NCBI GenBank assembly: GCA_905116865.2
Contig: CAJHNH020008565.1
Location: 620,001-684,000 of the forward strand
Direction: 5' to 3'
Length of the DNA stretch: 64,000 bases
Origin: Candidula unifasciata
Taxonomy: Eukaryota; Mollusca; Gastropoda; Stylommatophora; Geomitridae
Below the pieces are notes generated by a model that was given only the letters and a program-made list of their open reading frames with translations, searched no databases and had not been told where the DNA came from. This document shows, in pieces, positions 43,821 through 56,684 of the stretch (positions are counted from its first letter, which is position 1; each line of letters begins with the position of its first letter). Both the position numbers and the translations under genes were made by a program.

Positions 43821-44084
43821 ATAACTATTACCTTAACTGTAACCGAATGCAGAAAAAACAAATATTCAATAAAAATGTCTCTGCAAACATGCAAAGATAT
43901 TGTCAGGTCGATTGGGGATGCTGCAAATGTTTTCTGACCACGACAGTCCTCGCAACCTTGAAATTCGCGCAGTCAGAACCATTTCATAGCCACTGATTGA
44001 TACCACCATCTTCTGAATATTTATAAAATTCTGGCTGACTGTAAGTATCCTTAGGCTATGTGTTGCTGTCGCCTACCGCAAGTA
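43821..44084. other. Non-coding
   Basis: Nothing recognised. Confidence 0.3.
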
Positions 44085-44420
44085 AAGGCTGAGTGATCTA
44101 GAGGTATAGTCTCTGCCTCAAGTGCTGAAGGTCCTGGGTTCAAGACTCGGTGAAGGCTTTGATTTTTTCCTGTGGATTTCTAGTAAATTCCCCTGGTCTC
44201 TGGGTAGTGAGATCGGACGCTCGTGTGTAGTGTTGCACACGTAAAAATGCCTTGGCAGTTAGAAACCGAAAAGAGTAGCCTAACGGCGCTGCCGGGGAAA
44301 CATTTGTGGTTTAAAATCTACCCAAAGTACTTCAATATCCTCCCCGGTGCAACAGAGTTCGTGCACTGCGCTGATAACCTCAGAATCAGGCTTGAGTTAG
44401 AACGGAGCACTTAAGGGTTA
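44085..44420 (+). mobile_element. tRNA-derived SINE with a long body
   Basis: The head has A-box-like GTGATCTAGAGGTATAGTC and B-box GGGTTCAAGACTC at tRNA spacing (44092-44152), followed by a conserved-looking body: GGTCTCTGGGTAGTGAGATC and CGTGTGTAGTGTTGCACACG, then AAATGCCTTGGCAGTTAGAA. It has no coding content. The body resembles a SINE central domain, but I cannot name the family. Confidence 0.65.
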
Positions 44421-46076
44421 CAACTGAGTGCCATGATATTGATCCATCGAATAAACATAAACATAAAGACTGTTGGGCTCACGAAAATCACATAGATTGA
44501 ACTCAAAGCCCCTTAGTACCCAGAACACTGCAAACGCGGCATCCATCGACACCTCAATAATTTGACAATGTCACACACCATATGGGGAAGAACACATTCA
44601 CTATGATTCCGCTGCTAGTATGGCTGCAGCTTGAGCAGGTGAGAAAATCGCGATCTCTATTACTATCCACTTACATTTTCCTTTAGAGCGAAGGGACATT
44701 TCTACCACCACTGATGCAGACTGAGCAGTTTCACTAAGTCTGTAAAGCCGGACAGTTCACAGACTATGTCCAGGACTTCCTTTTATTTATTAGAACCCAA
44801 ACATTTCATGTAGGTTTTCGATGAGCTTGAAGGAGCACCCATAATATGCCATATCTGTTTTAGCAGAGTTTGGAGATCTGATACATGCATCGATGTTGTT
44901 GCACTCATAGGTAAATGACGATCCTGGGGCGTCTGTGATGCTAGCACGACTACGAGATCTTGACATGAAGTCTGACCAAACAGGTCTATACCATGTGGGA
45001 GACAGTGATGGGGAAAACAACAGTGACTGTTGAATCTCTGACGCGAACATGATTGCGTGACCGAGGAGTTAAGCTCGGTGAAGCACGTCTATGTTGCCTT
45101 TTAGTTAAGACACACAAAAAAAATACTATAACCAACTCCTCATGGAAACAATCAGCAGAGAAAACTTTGGAGTGGCTGCAGCATCAAAGGACTGAGCGCG
45201 CATGGGGATGCCCAGTGTGGAGAGACGTCGATTGTGATAACATAGCATGCCACAGCTAAGTCAATACATGTAGTACCATGTCATAGGCTGAGTGACCAAC
45301 AATCTACCGTCCCCTCCAGGCTTCTACTGAAAGTTTAACCACACTGAAACTTGAAGACTCTCATGCTTGACGGCAAGCCATCAAGGCAATCTCAGATAGC
45401 TCATTAAATCACCAAAGAAAGCACCCCTAACGGTTGCACCAGGATTGTGGTATCTGTAGTCCTGTGCCAATTAGGACTAACGTATCACTGATAATGAAAG
45501 AACTCAGAGCACTGATACGGAAAGCAAGCAGTAAACCACCATACCACAACTCTTAACTCCATTACATGCCAACGTTTTTCTGTCTTGGGGTTGTAACTGT
45601 GAAACTAGTTTCCAAACTATTTAGGACTCTCTCCAGTACTCGCTAAACTACCTGCCTAGTCCCTACACGTAGGTAGGGGCGAGGACAGGACTGGTATAGT
45701 AAGTGCTGCATAGACGAGGCCGGCAGATACGGACGAGTCTCATGTGCTAGTACAACTACAAACAAGGTCTGAAAATGAAGTCTGACCAGACAGGTCTACG
45801 CCATGTTGGAGATAGTGACAACCCCCCCCTCCCCCCCCCCCACACACACACAAATTTACCACATTCTGAGGTGAAGAGTGACTTTGGTATCTTACTATCT
45901 AGGAAACTTTTTGAAACAGAAAACAGCACGGATGGGAGTGCCCAGTGAACGGTAACGTCGATAATATAAATATAACAACCTAACCTAGTCCCTAACATAC
46001 ACACAACGATGTTATAAACGAGTTATATGGAGCTGTTCACTTTTACACCGGCGAAAGGAGTCAGACTAATGATGAC
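44421..46076. other. Non-coding with a repeated block (44966-45250 and 45777-45975)
   Basis: GAAGTCTGACCAAACAGGTC followed by ATGTGGGAGACAGTGA (44966-45008) recurs as GAAGTCTGACCAGACAGGTC with ATGTTGGAGATAGTGA (45778-45819). Both are followed at about 150-230 bp by a GCCCAGTG...ACGTCGAT block. This looks like two copies of a LINE 3' end or small element. A C run of about 17 lies at 45822-45840. Confidence 0.5.
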
Positions 46077-46500
46077 TTATTTTAATTCTGTCTTTTTAAA
46101 TATTTTTTTAAAATTTTTTTTAGCTGTTTCTTCTTTTTTCTTCGCTCCCTTCTCCTCCGTCTTCCTCTGACACGTTCGACCCACTCCTTTCCTGTCGCAA
46201 TGTTTGTCTAGCTGACACACATCTCTAATTGTGTCTTGTGCTTGTGACATCCCCGACTTCCATCTAATCAACCTGTGAACCTCAACTGCATTCAGTGCTT
46301 CACAAAGAAGGTGGGTTTTTCTCTCGGCGGCTACTATAAGGTATGACCTAGCTTGCAGCGCTTTGAGCCTGTCGGCTGTGAAAGGATATATCGCATACAA
46401 ACTGCTGGGATGCCTCGTCATTCTGTAAACTGCAATCGTTCAAGCTTCACCAGCGGAATCTTCAACACTGTGCCAGCCCCAATCCATAATTCATTAACAA
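46077..46500 (-). pseudogene. I-like LINE fragment after the RT domain
   Basis: Minus frame 46421-46077: YPFTADRLKALQARSYLIVA followed by AERKTHLLCEALN. The DRLK(A/V)LQARSYL(I/K)VAA phrase also appears at 27725-27775 (DRLKVL..ARSYLKVAADKK). Confidence 0.7.
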
Positions 46501-46985
46501 AATAATCAAATGCCAATACATTGTTAACCGCATTTTTTTTTGTGTGGCCATGAGTGGCTTGCTAACAGGGCTAACTTGGAAAGCGGACAAGGAAGGAATG
46601 GACTGGGTCAATAAAGTACTGACTGCTGTTAGAGAACCAGAGCAACTTGGTCAGAATTCAGGTCAAAATGGACGGCGATAGACAGTCACAAAAAAGCGTC
46701 TATAAAAAAAGGAAACAATAGTAAAACAAAACAGTACTAGTGTCGTAAGTAGCTCTGCGCTCAAGGATATGCTGTGGAAAGGATACGAGCACCGTATGTG
46801 GGGAATGACTCGATGTAATGTGAAGATGATGTTTCCACTACACTGAGTGGCTGTAATACTGGATGACCTTGAAGATATCACAGTAAACGAAAAGTAGAAT
46901 CATGGATGTCTGTAAACCTGAGTAACTGCACAACGGAAACTAGAAAATTTGATTTTCCTCAAAATTTATAATAATGGCTAATTGC
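46501..46985. other. Non-coding
   Basis: No exon or element recognised. Confidence 0.3.
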
Positions 46986-47754
46986 AACCCTGGTATAGTA
47001 ATAGTATATTACACTGGTTAATTGCACACTATATAGCTACGACACTTAGTAATTACTACACTGATAGCTGTGACACCAAGTAATTGCGACACTGGATATC
47101 TATGACACTGGATAATTGCAAAATCTGATAGATATGGATAATAAATTACAACACGAGATAACTCTGACACTGGGTAATTACAACATTTGATAACAATTAC
47201 TCAGGAAAATTACAATACTTGATCACTATATCACTGTGTTATTGCTACACTTGACTATTACATTACTGTTTGGTTGCAACACGGTCTGGTTGCAACATAT
47301 AATGCTGGGTAATTGCAACAGTTGATCACTATAATACTCAGTGTTTGCAGAACTAAATCACAGTAACACTGGATGATTTCAATACTTAATCAATATAACA
47401 CTGGGTGATTGCCACATTCACTCACTATAACACTGGGTAATTGCAACACCCAGTCACTATAAAACTGGGTGATAGCAATACTCAGTCACTATAACATTGG
47501 GTGAATCACTTTAATACTGGATGCATGCAACGCTCAATCACTATAACACTAGGTGATTGCAATACTCAATCACTATAACACTAGGTGATTGCAATACTCA
47601 ATCACTATAACACTAGGTGATTGCAATACTCAATCACTATAACACTGGGTGATTGCATCACTCAGTCATTAAAACACTGAGTTATTACAACGCTTAATCA
47701 CTGGGTGATTGCATCACTCAGTCATTATAACACTGGGTGATTGCAACACCCAGT
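46986..47754. repeat. Minisatellite of about 30 bp, degenerate to regular
   Basis: Units built from CACTGGGTGATTGCAA and TACTCAATCACTATAA. They are irregular before 47300 and almost identical at 47530-47640. The same unit reappears once at 48493-48520 beyond the TATC tract, so that tract grew inside this array. Confidence 0.88.
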
Positions 47755-48462
<708 letters not shown>

Positions 48463-48539
48463 AACAACGCTGGAGCGCCGGGCATCACCCACCATAACAC
48501 TGGGTGATTGCAACACTGGGCGACTGACTGCAGCCAGGA

Positions 48540-49045
48540 ATCGATCTTCGGTATCGCACTCATGATGATGACGTCGAAGGTGAAAGTCATGAGCCAGGCC
48601 GTCCCGGCATTTCGTCAGTTGGTGGCCAGGTCGCTGTTGTTGTACCAGCCTTCTCTGTTTAAGTTCTCCAGGGCGCGATACCCACATCAGATTTCTCCCC
48701 AAGACTCACTTCATCGCCTCTCTAGAGAGCGACAGTCTATTATATTCAGACTAAGGACAGGGCACAACAGATTTCGTCAACATATGTTCAAATTTTTCTG
48801 TGTAGGAAATACGGAGACGTGTCCCTGCAGCGTGGCACCCGAAAATGCTGAGCATGTGCTCCAACACTGTCAACTGTATGCTGACAACAGAGACGCAATC
48901 TGGCCTGTTCCAACCACAATGAAGACAAAACTGTATGGTACACAAGAGGATATGGATTGCACGATAGCTTTCATAAAGGCTACCGGCCTCCTGATATAAG
49001 TTTTCTGACAGAAGGATCGAAGAAGAAGAAGTACTATTAAGATTT
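48540..49045 (+). pseudogene. LINE ORF2 C-terminus (I/Jockey-type) and 3' end
   Basis: The plus frame to 48999 reads SRERQSIIFRLRTGHNRFRQ, then CPCSVAPENAEHVLQHCQLY, and ends with AFIKATGLLI. The Cys-x-Cys...HVLQxC element is the terminal zinc-like motif of this LINE group. A GAAGAAGAAGAAG simple tail follows the stop. Confidence 0.85.
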
Positions 49046-50580
49046 TTCACCCCATCTTGTCGGGTGTGAGATTTTGAATGGAATTCCCTAGAAAAGTCCT
49101 GTACTCTAGTGGAGTCATGGCATGCCTTTGTTTGCCATGTGTATACAATGGGCCAAGAAATGTCTTTTCTGTGTTTGACCGGGTTGACACATCATTGTGT
49201 CCCACATACAAGTATACAGCTTTATTTTCTCCCAGATGAAAGTGAGCAGATATATTTTCTGTGAATGACTGTTCAATTGTTAGGGTTAGATGCCACAATT
49301 AGGACGGGTCTAGGAAGTTCATGAAGTAAGAACAGGGCTTCCACTCAGGTGAACGAACGAAAGTAACACACTGGAAATGAGGATGCAATAACAATGGTGA
49401 AAGTAAGCAACACATCAAACGCCTAGAGTATAGGAGTTGTAGTGTTTTATGGTTAGTGTTAAATGAACAGCGACTAAAGACTGACCCTAACCTGCCTAGA
49501 CTATAGAGCTGTTCAGGGGAATTCCCTATGAAATCTTGAAAGCGACGAGATGGAGTAAAAAGACTGTGCCTGGGTTTTTACTAAGATGGTGGAGATACAA
49601 TAATATTTAAGAAAAGCTATGATTAGCCCGAGTTATTGGACTTAACCTCACCATATGTTTATACATTGCAACCTGTCATGCCAGGACTATGTATCTGGGG
49701 TTGTCCATTGTTCTAGAGAAAAAAAAAAAATGAATGATGTGTGACCAACCTCTGTCACTAATGCTGAACTCAAGAAAACTAGGTATAGATATTTCTGACC
49801 GACACCTCCTTAGTGATGGGTCCATAAAAGAAAAAAGTAGACATTCTTTTGGAAGGCAGAGACCAGGAAGAATTTGAACAGTGTGGTAGTTGGATTTGCA
49901 GTGACAACTTCTGTGTTAGGATCACATGTCCAACTTAGGGAAATGATGCTCACAAACTGTGATGCAGACTCCACTCAAGAGGCTGGAGGATTGTAGAATC
50001 CCATGCCTTCCTACAGCACAGTGGAACACAGTCATCTGAAAAGATGGAAAATTGCTATCAATAGTGTAACACATTGTACACATTTCTCAGCTTTTCAGTA
50101 CCAGACAAGCATTACATTAACTTGTTATATCCTAAAAAGTTGTTACTTTAACTAATTAGCTGTGGGTCTAAAAAAGTTCAGATATTAAATCTATGAGACA
50201 AGGTGTAGAGTGTCAATTGTTGCATAGTGGGTTAGTATAGCAAGAGATTGAGGGATTGAGATAAGTATATCACATAAACATAATGGGTTCATTGTTGCGA
50301 ATAAGCTAATCTCTTGTCACTCATTCTGTTATGTTAATGTATTTTTTCCCATTCACTGAATGAAATATGTTTTTTTTTAAAAATTATGTGGTAAAACATA
50401 CACACAGCACTTCAGTTCACAATGTAATACAGTTATGTAATATAAAATGCATCAGTGCACTTCATTTGTTTCATTTTTAACATATAATTATGTGGTGTAG
50501 TATGCATTAGTGCACTTAATTCTTTTTAATATAGTATTACAGTTATCTAGCATCAGAATGTCTGCTGTTTCTCGTTTCAG
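49046..50580. other. Non-coding; expected SELENOW intron 1
   Basis: Ends in a good acceptor (TGCTGTTTCTCGTTTCAG, AG at 50579-50580). I searched here for an upstream exon ending in the first two bases of a Cys codon and a donor, and found none. Confidence 0.4.
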
Positions 50581-53500
50581 CGGTGCCTGAGGGTACAAGC
50601 CTAAGGTAAGTGTAACCACTGTGCCAGATGTTCTAAAAAAAGCAGTACTGGAAAGGCGCCTATGTTAACACTAACCTTAAATGATGTAAATAACTTGAAA
50701 GGGGGGGGGGGGTGTGGAAGGGAAGGGGGGTGGGGGGGAAGGGCTTTTATTATTGCAAGCTGCACATAGTTAGCTAGCCAGAGACAAAACCAAAATACAT
50801 TTTTCAAGCCTTAAGAAGATACTTTACAAATTTACTTGAAAAAAAAGGCTGTTTTGCTAATGTAAATGTATTATTTCACACAAGTACCTATAATATTCTG
50901 TCTGTCTATGGCTTTACTAGGGAGTTTTATGCTGAGTAGTTTGCCATTCCTTACTAAACGGTCAGCACTTCATAAAATTTAACACAAAGTGATCTGCTGC
51001 CAAATCACCTCCAGTGAATCAAACCAGGTATCACTGAGTTATGAACCACATTCATAATCTCTAAGCCAGGGACTATTCAACTGGTGGCCCGCATGCCAAA
51101 TCTGATCCTCAAAGACCTGTGGATCATTACCAGTTGTTTTGCATTTCTGTGCTGAGGCTGAGTCCTCCAGTCAGTCACGATCCATATTTTCTCAGTTTTG
51201 GTCCATGGGTGAATTTAGTTGAACATCCCTGCTCTGAGCCACAGACGCTGATATAATTTAACAAAGCAATAAGAATTCTAAACTACACAATCAAAATAAT
51301 GCACTCACATAGAGCAGCAATCCATGTGACGGTTTGTTTTGGAAACAAGATTGTCTTTTTCTGAGTTTGTTCATAAAAGGGTGGTTGGCATGTTTTGTTC
51401 TGACTTACAGCTGTGCTGCCATATCTGCGCTTTCTGTTCAGAACATCTCATTTCATTAAACCTTTTATTAGTCCCCTTTTATGCATGCTTGCTTAGAAGC
51501 AGTGGGTTCTAAGCCCACCCCACCTGGAACCCACACCTCTATGGAAAGGGGGGGGGGGAGGCTACAGAAAGTTATGTTGAGAAACAAAAGGAAAGGGTAG
51601 AAAGCATATATGAGGGTAGCTTTAGAAGTTCCCGGAATTTGTATACTATGTAGAAACATGTAATAATTCAATAATTTACACTATATTTCCTTTAATCTTG
51701 TTCCCATTGGCAACTGCACACTTTTGCCAACAATCATACAGTTGTTGGAAACATTCTTTGACACCTTTCAGCTGCTTTGTCAAATTGGTTATGACACCCT
51801 CAGCATGCTTTAACTGCTGCCCCCTTTAGTGTTGATTTAAGGTGAGAAAACAAGGGGGGAAAAATCAGCCGGTGCATGGTTGGAAGAATACTGTGGCAAC
51901 TTCCAACTGATATCCCAACTCTTAGTTTCTGGATGTTTAAAAAAAAATCAAGATCTTTGGCCTTGATTCCATGATAGATACCTTAAATCTATGAAATATG
52001 TGCTTTTTCTGCCTATCCCCCGAGCGTGAACTCGGACCACAGGGAGTTTGTCACCCGGAAGCAACCTTGCATATGTGTGTGTATGTATGTATGTATCTGT
52101 GTGTATGTATGTATGTATGCATGTATGTATGTATGCATGCAGGTATGTATGTATATATATATATGCAGGTAGATATGTATGTATGCGGGTAAATATGTAT
52201 GTATGCAGGTATGTATATAAAAGGACCTTTTTCCACGCCTTCTGGCATAATAGGCATATAATGCTAGACCTATGTTTTATAGACCAGTCGGCACTCTGTG
52301 GGTGATATGGTCAACATCACGCAGCCACCTTTACTTCCAAGGTAGCTGAGTGGACCTGGGAACAAAGGTCATTTTTGAAAAAAAGTCTGGCTCTTTCAGA
52401 ATCTGAACCCACGACCTTCGGATCTGCAGGTGAATGTCTAGCCACTAGGCCATGGAGGCTTCCAAATTTTAAAGATGTGTGTGTGTGTATATATACATAT
52501 GCAAGTGTGTTTGCTAATAGTTAGTACTTAAGTATATATGTGGCTACTGATAAGTGTTCCATTACCTAAGTCTTGCAACAACTCATCTGAAAAAAAAAAC
52601 AGAGTACTCCCCCAACCCACATTCCCCCACAAATCCCTGGCGAATAGAGTAGGGCTTTGCTATCAAGAAAATCTCTAAAATACTGTGATGCTAAAAGTCT
52701 GCTTGTTGATGTTTATTATCTCAGTATGACATGCTTCGGGCAGACCTTCTAGACACTTTCCAGCCAGGGGAGATTCAAGTCGTAAGTCCGAGTCTCTTTT
52801 CCTCTTCCTCTTTCTATTCCTTTTAATGTTACTATCTGTCACTCTTTGTCTTTATCTCTCTGTCTCTCTCTTGTTGTTTCTAAATATATGTGTGTGTGAG
52901 GTGTCCTCTCCCTCTTTATGCCTCTCTGTTCCTCCTCCCCCATCTTTGTCCCCCTCTCCCCTCCCTTTCTATTTCTGCCTATTTATGTTTACCCTGTCTC
53001 TCTATCTCTTGTTTGCTATTTTGTCTGTGCTTTTGTTTATGGACATGTGGAGAAGTAGTTTTAGTTCATTCCAAATTATTTGATGATTCTCATGTATATT
53101 CAGATATGCCATGTTTTGATAGTGTTTTTAAAATAAAACATACATTTTAATTAAATGTCTACAACGTATGACATAAAAGGGTGCCCTGCTTCAATTGACT
53201 ATGATGTAATATTTTGTGTTTCAGTCACAATTGAACTTAGTGGCCCGGATTTTTGAGGATGTAAATTTGGATGTGTTATTAACAACATTGTCCAGGCATT
53301 AATTACATTTGTTTTATCTTTACTGTGTTTGAACAGTTGAAGCTAGTACTGTAACACAACCATAGTTGCTATCTTTATGATAAGCTAACATGTTTAAGTT
53401 GAGTACAAGTGGCTCTGCTAAACATTCCACTTTTATTTGCTCTCACTTTAGCGTTTTGCTCTAGTATAATAAAGGATTCAAAACAGCTACAATACATTTT

Positions 53501-56500
53501 GGCTAGAACAGAAAAAAAAAAGTATTAAAAAGAATGCAGAAATTTTTTGCAAAACAGATAATTCCACTTTCTCCAGATGTTGCTATTTTAAAAATTGGAG
53601 TGCTTACTGTAATTAGGTGCAAATGGAAGAAAGGCAAATCATTATTTACAACACAGCTAAAGGAGCATTTTACATACTGAGCTAATCTTTAAACATGTGA
53701 ACTGTCTAAACAATCACAGTATGGGAAAACCTGACTTTTTGCACAAAGCTGCTAAGTTGTCTGCTCTTGGCAGCCACACTTTAATGCATATAAAACAGCT
53801 TCATCATGATGATGATTGTTAGCTTTTAAATTCCTGCACAAGAATAGAACATTCACAGAAGTTGGTTCATTTGCATAAGACAAAAAAGTATCAGCTTTTC
53901 CTATAAAGATGTTGCCAACCCAGTCACGATGTAGGACATTGTTTTCATGATCTATTTCCTGGCTTAGTGATTTGATCATTTTGTGATAGAGAATTGCTTC
54001 ATGTGTGTTTACTGGACTTGAGTGCATACACATTACAGCTTTGAAAACATATATACCAGATAATGCATTAAAATTTATAGGATTGTAAAAACCACATTAA
54101 TTTATTTCACAATTATGGAAAATCAGACAGCCCCTGCTGTTTTTCTTCTACTATTTCAGCCTCTGCTTACAAAGCTCTGTGGCCTAGTGAATGTGTTTAA
54201 TGGTGTCACAATTCTTTACATACCAGGGTTCGATTTCTGTGGCTGATGGTTTATGTTAAAATAAAACTTGCTGTGGTTTTTGTAAGATAGTATGAGAATC
54301 ATACCATGGAAGAGATTACGTCCTTACCACATAATGTTCCTAAAGACAGCAGTGGGTACACTGTAGCCAACCTTCACTGTGCAGATGACACGTAATTTTT
54401 AAAAAAAAATGAATGTTGTCTTGAAAAAGCCTCCACATAATAGTTTATAAGTAAATTTCTCATTTATTGCAGACTGGTGAAGGAACTCGTCAGAGCACTG
54501 GCTGGTTTGAAGTGACCGTCAATGGAAAGCTGATCCATTCTAAGAAGGTAACCATATGTAAAAATGTACAGCATTGTTTCTAACCTATGAAATCTCCTTC
54601 TTCCCGCTTGTCTTTTGTCTCCTAGTAAAGTATGGGCCCTTAACAGACTTCCCTCAAGTCATTTGTAAACTTACTCAAGCTGGATGTTGCAGCCAATTTT
54701 CTAAAGGCTGAGGTAGCCATCCTCATGTTAACCCTACTTAGTCATCTTTTGTGACATGTGTGGTTGGTTAACTCTTTCAGTCTAGAAGGTCCTATCTAAA
54801 TATGGTGACCATCTATCCTGTTTTCACCAGGGCAGTCCCATTATTCGATATGTCCTGGTGTCCCGTTGGTACTTAAGGAAAGCGCTAAAAGTCCTGTTTT
54901 ATAGTTACATCTGTAGACCTAATTAGATTTCATGTGTTAGATACTTTTAATGCCTGAAATGTGTTGGTAAGAATTTTCCTTGTAACATATCTGTTCATTG
55001 CAGTTAAAGAACATATTGTTTCATTTATTTCATCACGGCAATGATTTGGGTTTTCATACCAGTGTTTAGTGAGAAATAAACCCTTTTACCCTGATGACCT
55101 AGAGAGAAAAAAAGGTTTGGGGAGCGGGGCTTATTAAAAATATTAGTGGGCCGTCCCATTTCCAGCTCAAGATATTATGGTCACCCTATATTTGTTGGAC
55201 GAAAGAGGCAAAAATGACACTATACTCATGGGTATACTACTTCCACAGGGGCCAATTACCCAATCCTTGAAGGAAACAAATATATTGTCTAAGATTTTTT
55301 TAAACATAAATCCATCACTTAACCTAAGATATGAAAAAATAGGCAATTTATTGAGATCCAGTCATGCATGGTATGTTGCTTGGGACAGAAAGAGTTAAAT
55401 GTTATTCTTTGCTTCCATTATGGGCCTTTAGAAGACAGATGATTCTTCTTCCTTTTTCCTTATCACACTGTGTCTGTTCCTCGGTTGTTCTCAGCCCCCC
55501 CCCCCCCCCCCATATATGTTCATGTACGGATCAAAAGATCCATAGCTGGGGGCATCTATAAATCAAAAGATTGCACAGTAAAGCCATGTATTGATATAAT
55601 GATCCAGAAATAGACATCACCTGCCGTGTACAAATTGTTTCTTTCAGCTGCCACAGCCAACCTAAACACTGCATGTTTTAGACTCAATATGGCTTTGTTA
55701 GTTGAGAAACCTTGCATTCCAACTAACCAGAGGTCTCAGAAAATGTGACGTCTTTAAGCATTGATAACAATTAACATCATATGGAAGCTCTTTTTGAGTT
55801 AGAAATGGAAATGAAATGTATGTAACTCAGCTTTTCCATACCTTTAAACACTTTTCAGTCTTAAGCAATGTATGATTGGCTGTTTTCATTGTGCCCTAAC
55901 TATCACATATACAGAAATCAGCCTTCCTCATTGGCTATTTCTACTGCAGAGTTAACCTGTTTGAAAGTTATACATTTGGGATTTATTTTTCTTTGTAGTT
56001 ATTGCTGTTCTTGTTCTGCTGCTAAACCTTCTGAGACTTGATGGGTTACGATAGTGCTTCCCCAGCAGGTATGTGGTGCAGGAAGATTACAAGACTGAAT
56101 AATTTTAATTCTGCTTTCACCCTTAACAATAAAGTATTAACTAATGGTCTGCAGCTCGGCTCTAATATTTGCACTTTAATGCTCAGTAAATCCGATTTCA
56201 GCAGATTCTTAGTTGATTGCCTTTCATGACATGACTGTTAAGCAGCAGAATGGGGCCGAGGATTCCACACAGAGATAATGATTCATTTATAAGTTTCTTA
56301 TTTAAATTTCATAATGGATGAAATGGAATAATAAGGGATCAGTTGAAGCATGCTGTTAGAATAAATCCCTTTAGTGCCCAATTCTTAAACTCACTAAAAC
56401 TTTAAAAGACAGTTGCTGAAAGGTAAATTATTTTCCTCAGTACTGCAGTGTCAGTTCAATTGCTTTGGCCAAATATTTTGTGATTCTTCTCCAATTCTTG

Positions 56501-56684
56501 TTTGGATTTGTCACTATTTTTTGTTGCTTTTGGGAGGGAAGGGGGGGGGGGGGGGGGGTTAAGAGTTTTAACTTTGCAGGCAGTTACGTTTGCTACATTT
56601 TCTTGATTTCAGAATGGGGATGGCTATGTTGACAGAAAGGAAAAGCTTGCAAAGATAGTGGAAGCCATTAAGGCTGCTATGTAA
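50581..56684 (+). CDS. SELENOW: Selenoprotein W (SELENOW), 5'-incomplete, four coding exons
   Basis: The coding exons are 50581-50605, 52725-52781, 54473-54547 and 56613-56684, all with AG/GT borders and phase 0 after the first. The first exon completes a Cys codon and then reads G-A-TGA-G-Y-K-P-K, the CxxU redox site, with selenocysteine at 50588-50590. The rest is YDMLRADLLDTFQPGEIQV, TGEGTRQSTGWFEVTVNGKL with IHSKK, and NGDGYVDRKEKLAKIVEAIK with AAM, ending at TAA. Length and motifs (GEGT, GxFEV, HSKK, GDGYVD) agree with SELENOW, a small thioredoxin-fold cytosolic selenoprotein of the Rdx family thought to act in thiol redox control. A codon change to UGC is absent, so the Sec form is kept. 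The first exon (M..V.V.Y) was not found. The stop lies 45 nt before the next junction. Confidence 0.93.
50698..50745. repeat. G-rich run
   Basis: A run of 13 G near 50701 followed by GGAAGGGAAGGGGGGTGGGG, potential G-quadruplex on the transcribed SELENOW sense strand, inside its intron. Confidence 0.85.
51067..51231. mobile_element. hAT-type MITE, 165 bp
   Basis: The ends are CAGGGACTATTCAACTGGTG and, reverse-complemented, CAGGGATGTTCAACTAAATT. Flanks are CTCTAAGC (51059-51066) and CTCTGAGC (51232-51239), an 8-bp target duplication with one mismatch. The termini resemble the 3,045-bp element at 28827-31871, which may belong to the same transposase group. It sits in a SELENOW intron. Confidence 0.85.
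51963..52075 (-). mobile_element. tRNA-derived SINE, partial copy
   Basis: Shares TTGATTCCAT-ATAGATACC, TTTTCTGCCTA-CCCC and GTGAACTCGGACCAC with 39690-39780, in the same orientation. The tRNA-like head is cut by a GTAT microsatellite. Confidence 0.65.
52070..52222. repeat. (GTAT)n-rich microsatellite
   Basis: Imperfect GTAT/GCAT tetranucleotides with a short (AT) block. Open frames through it (Tyr-Val-Cys-Met) are artefacts. Confidence 0.92.
52245..52468 (-). mobile_element. tRNA-derived SINE
   Basis: The minus strand begins GGAAGCCTCCATGGCCTAGT with an A-box-like GGCCTAGTGGCTAGAC, and a B-box-like GTGGGTTCAGATTC follows at tRNA spacing. The body continues to about 52245. Another head of similar type is at 54177-54250. 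Confidence 0.68.
53225..53490 (+). other. Possible alternative terminal exon of SELENOW
   Basis: TTTGTGTTTCAG at 53213-53224 is a good acceptor. If joined to the exon ending 52781 (phase 0), the frame stays open for 25 codons (SQLNLVARIFEDVNLDVLLT, then TLSRH) and stops at 53300-53302. AATAAA follows at 53468-53473. Such an mRNA would lack the SECIS and could not decode the UGA. This could be chance. Confidence 0.25.
53491..54176. other. Non-coding SELENOW intron sequence
   Basis: No element or exon recognised. Confidence 0.35.
54177..54250 (+). mobile_element. tRNA-like SINE head
   Basis: GTGGCCTAGTGAATGTG and CAGGGTTCGATTTC occupy A-box and B-box positions about 45 nt apart. No acceptor-stem complementarity is evident, so this is a SINE or tRNA relic rather than a tRNA gene. 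Confidence 0.5.
54772..55394. mobile_element. piggyBac-type MITE with TTAA flanks
   Basis: Ends are CTCTTTCAGTC and, reverse-complemented, CTCTTTCTGTC, directly flanked by TTAA on both sides (54768-54771 and 55395-55398). There is no transposase. An inner pair, TATGGTGACCAT near 54799 and its inverted counterpart near 55180, may mark a second element nested inside. It belongs with 2644-3346. Confidence 0.68.
55848..55970. mobile_element. Short relative of the same MITE family
   Basis: ACTTTTCAGTCTTAAGCAAT and GTATGATTGG resemble the CTTTCAGTCCCAAACAACGT, ATGATGTGG start at 2645-2680. A GTTTGAAAGTTATA end resembles the GTACTCAAAGAGTTATA end at 3336. It is diverged, and the boundaries are approximate. 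Confidence 0.45.

Noticed and set aside
49047..49298. 83-codon minus frame with GENKAVYLYVGHND
   Set aside because: Isolated, without homologous pattern or splice sites; not enough to call a gene.
49400..49415. ATG-GTG-AAA before GTAAGC as SELENOW exon 1
   Set aside because: It does not end in the TG needed to complete the Cys codon of the next exon, so at least one more exon would be required; none was seen.
53752..54033. 93-codon minus frame
   Set aside because: No recognisable domain, no splice context, and it lies within a SELENOW intron; likely chance.
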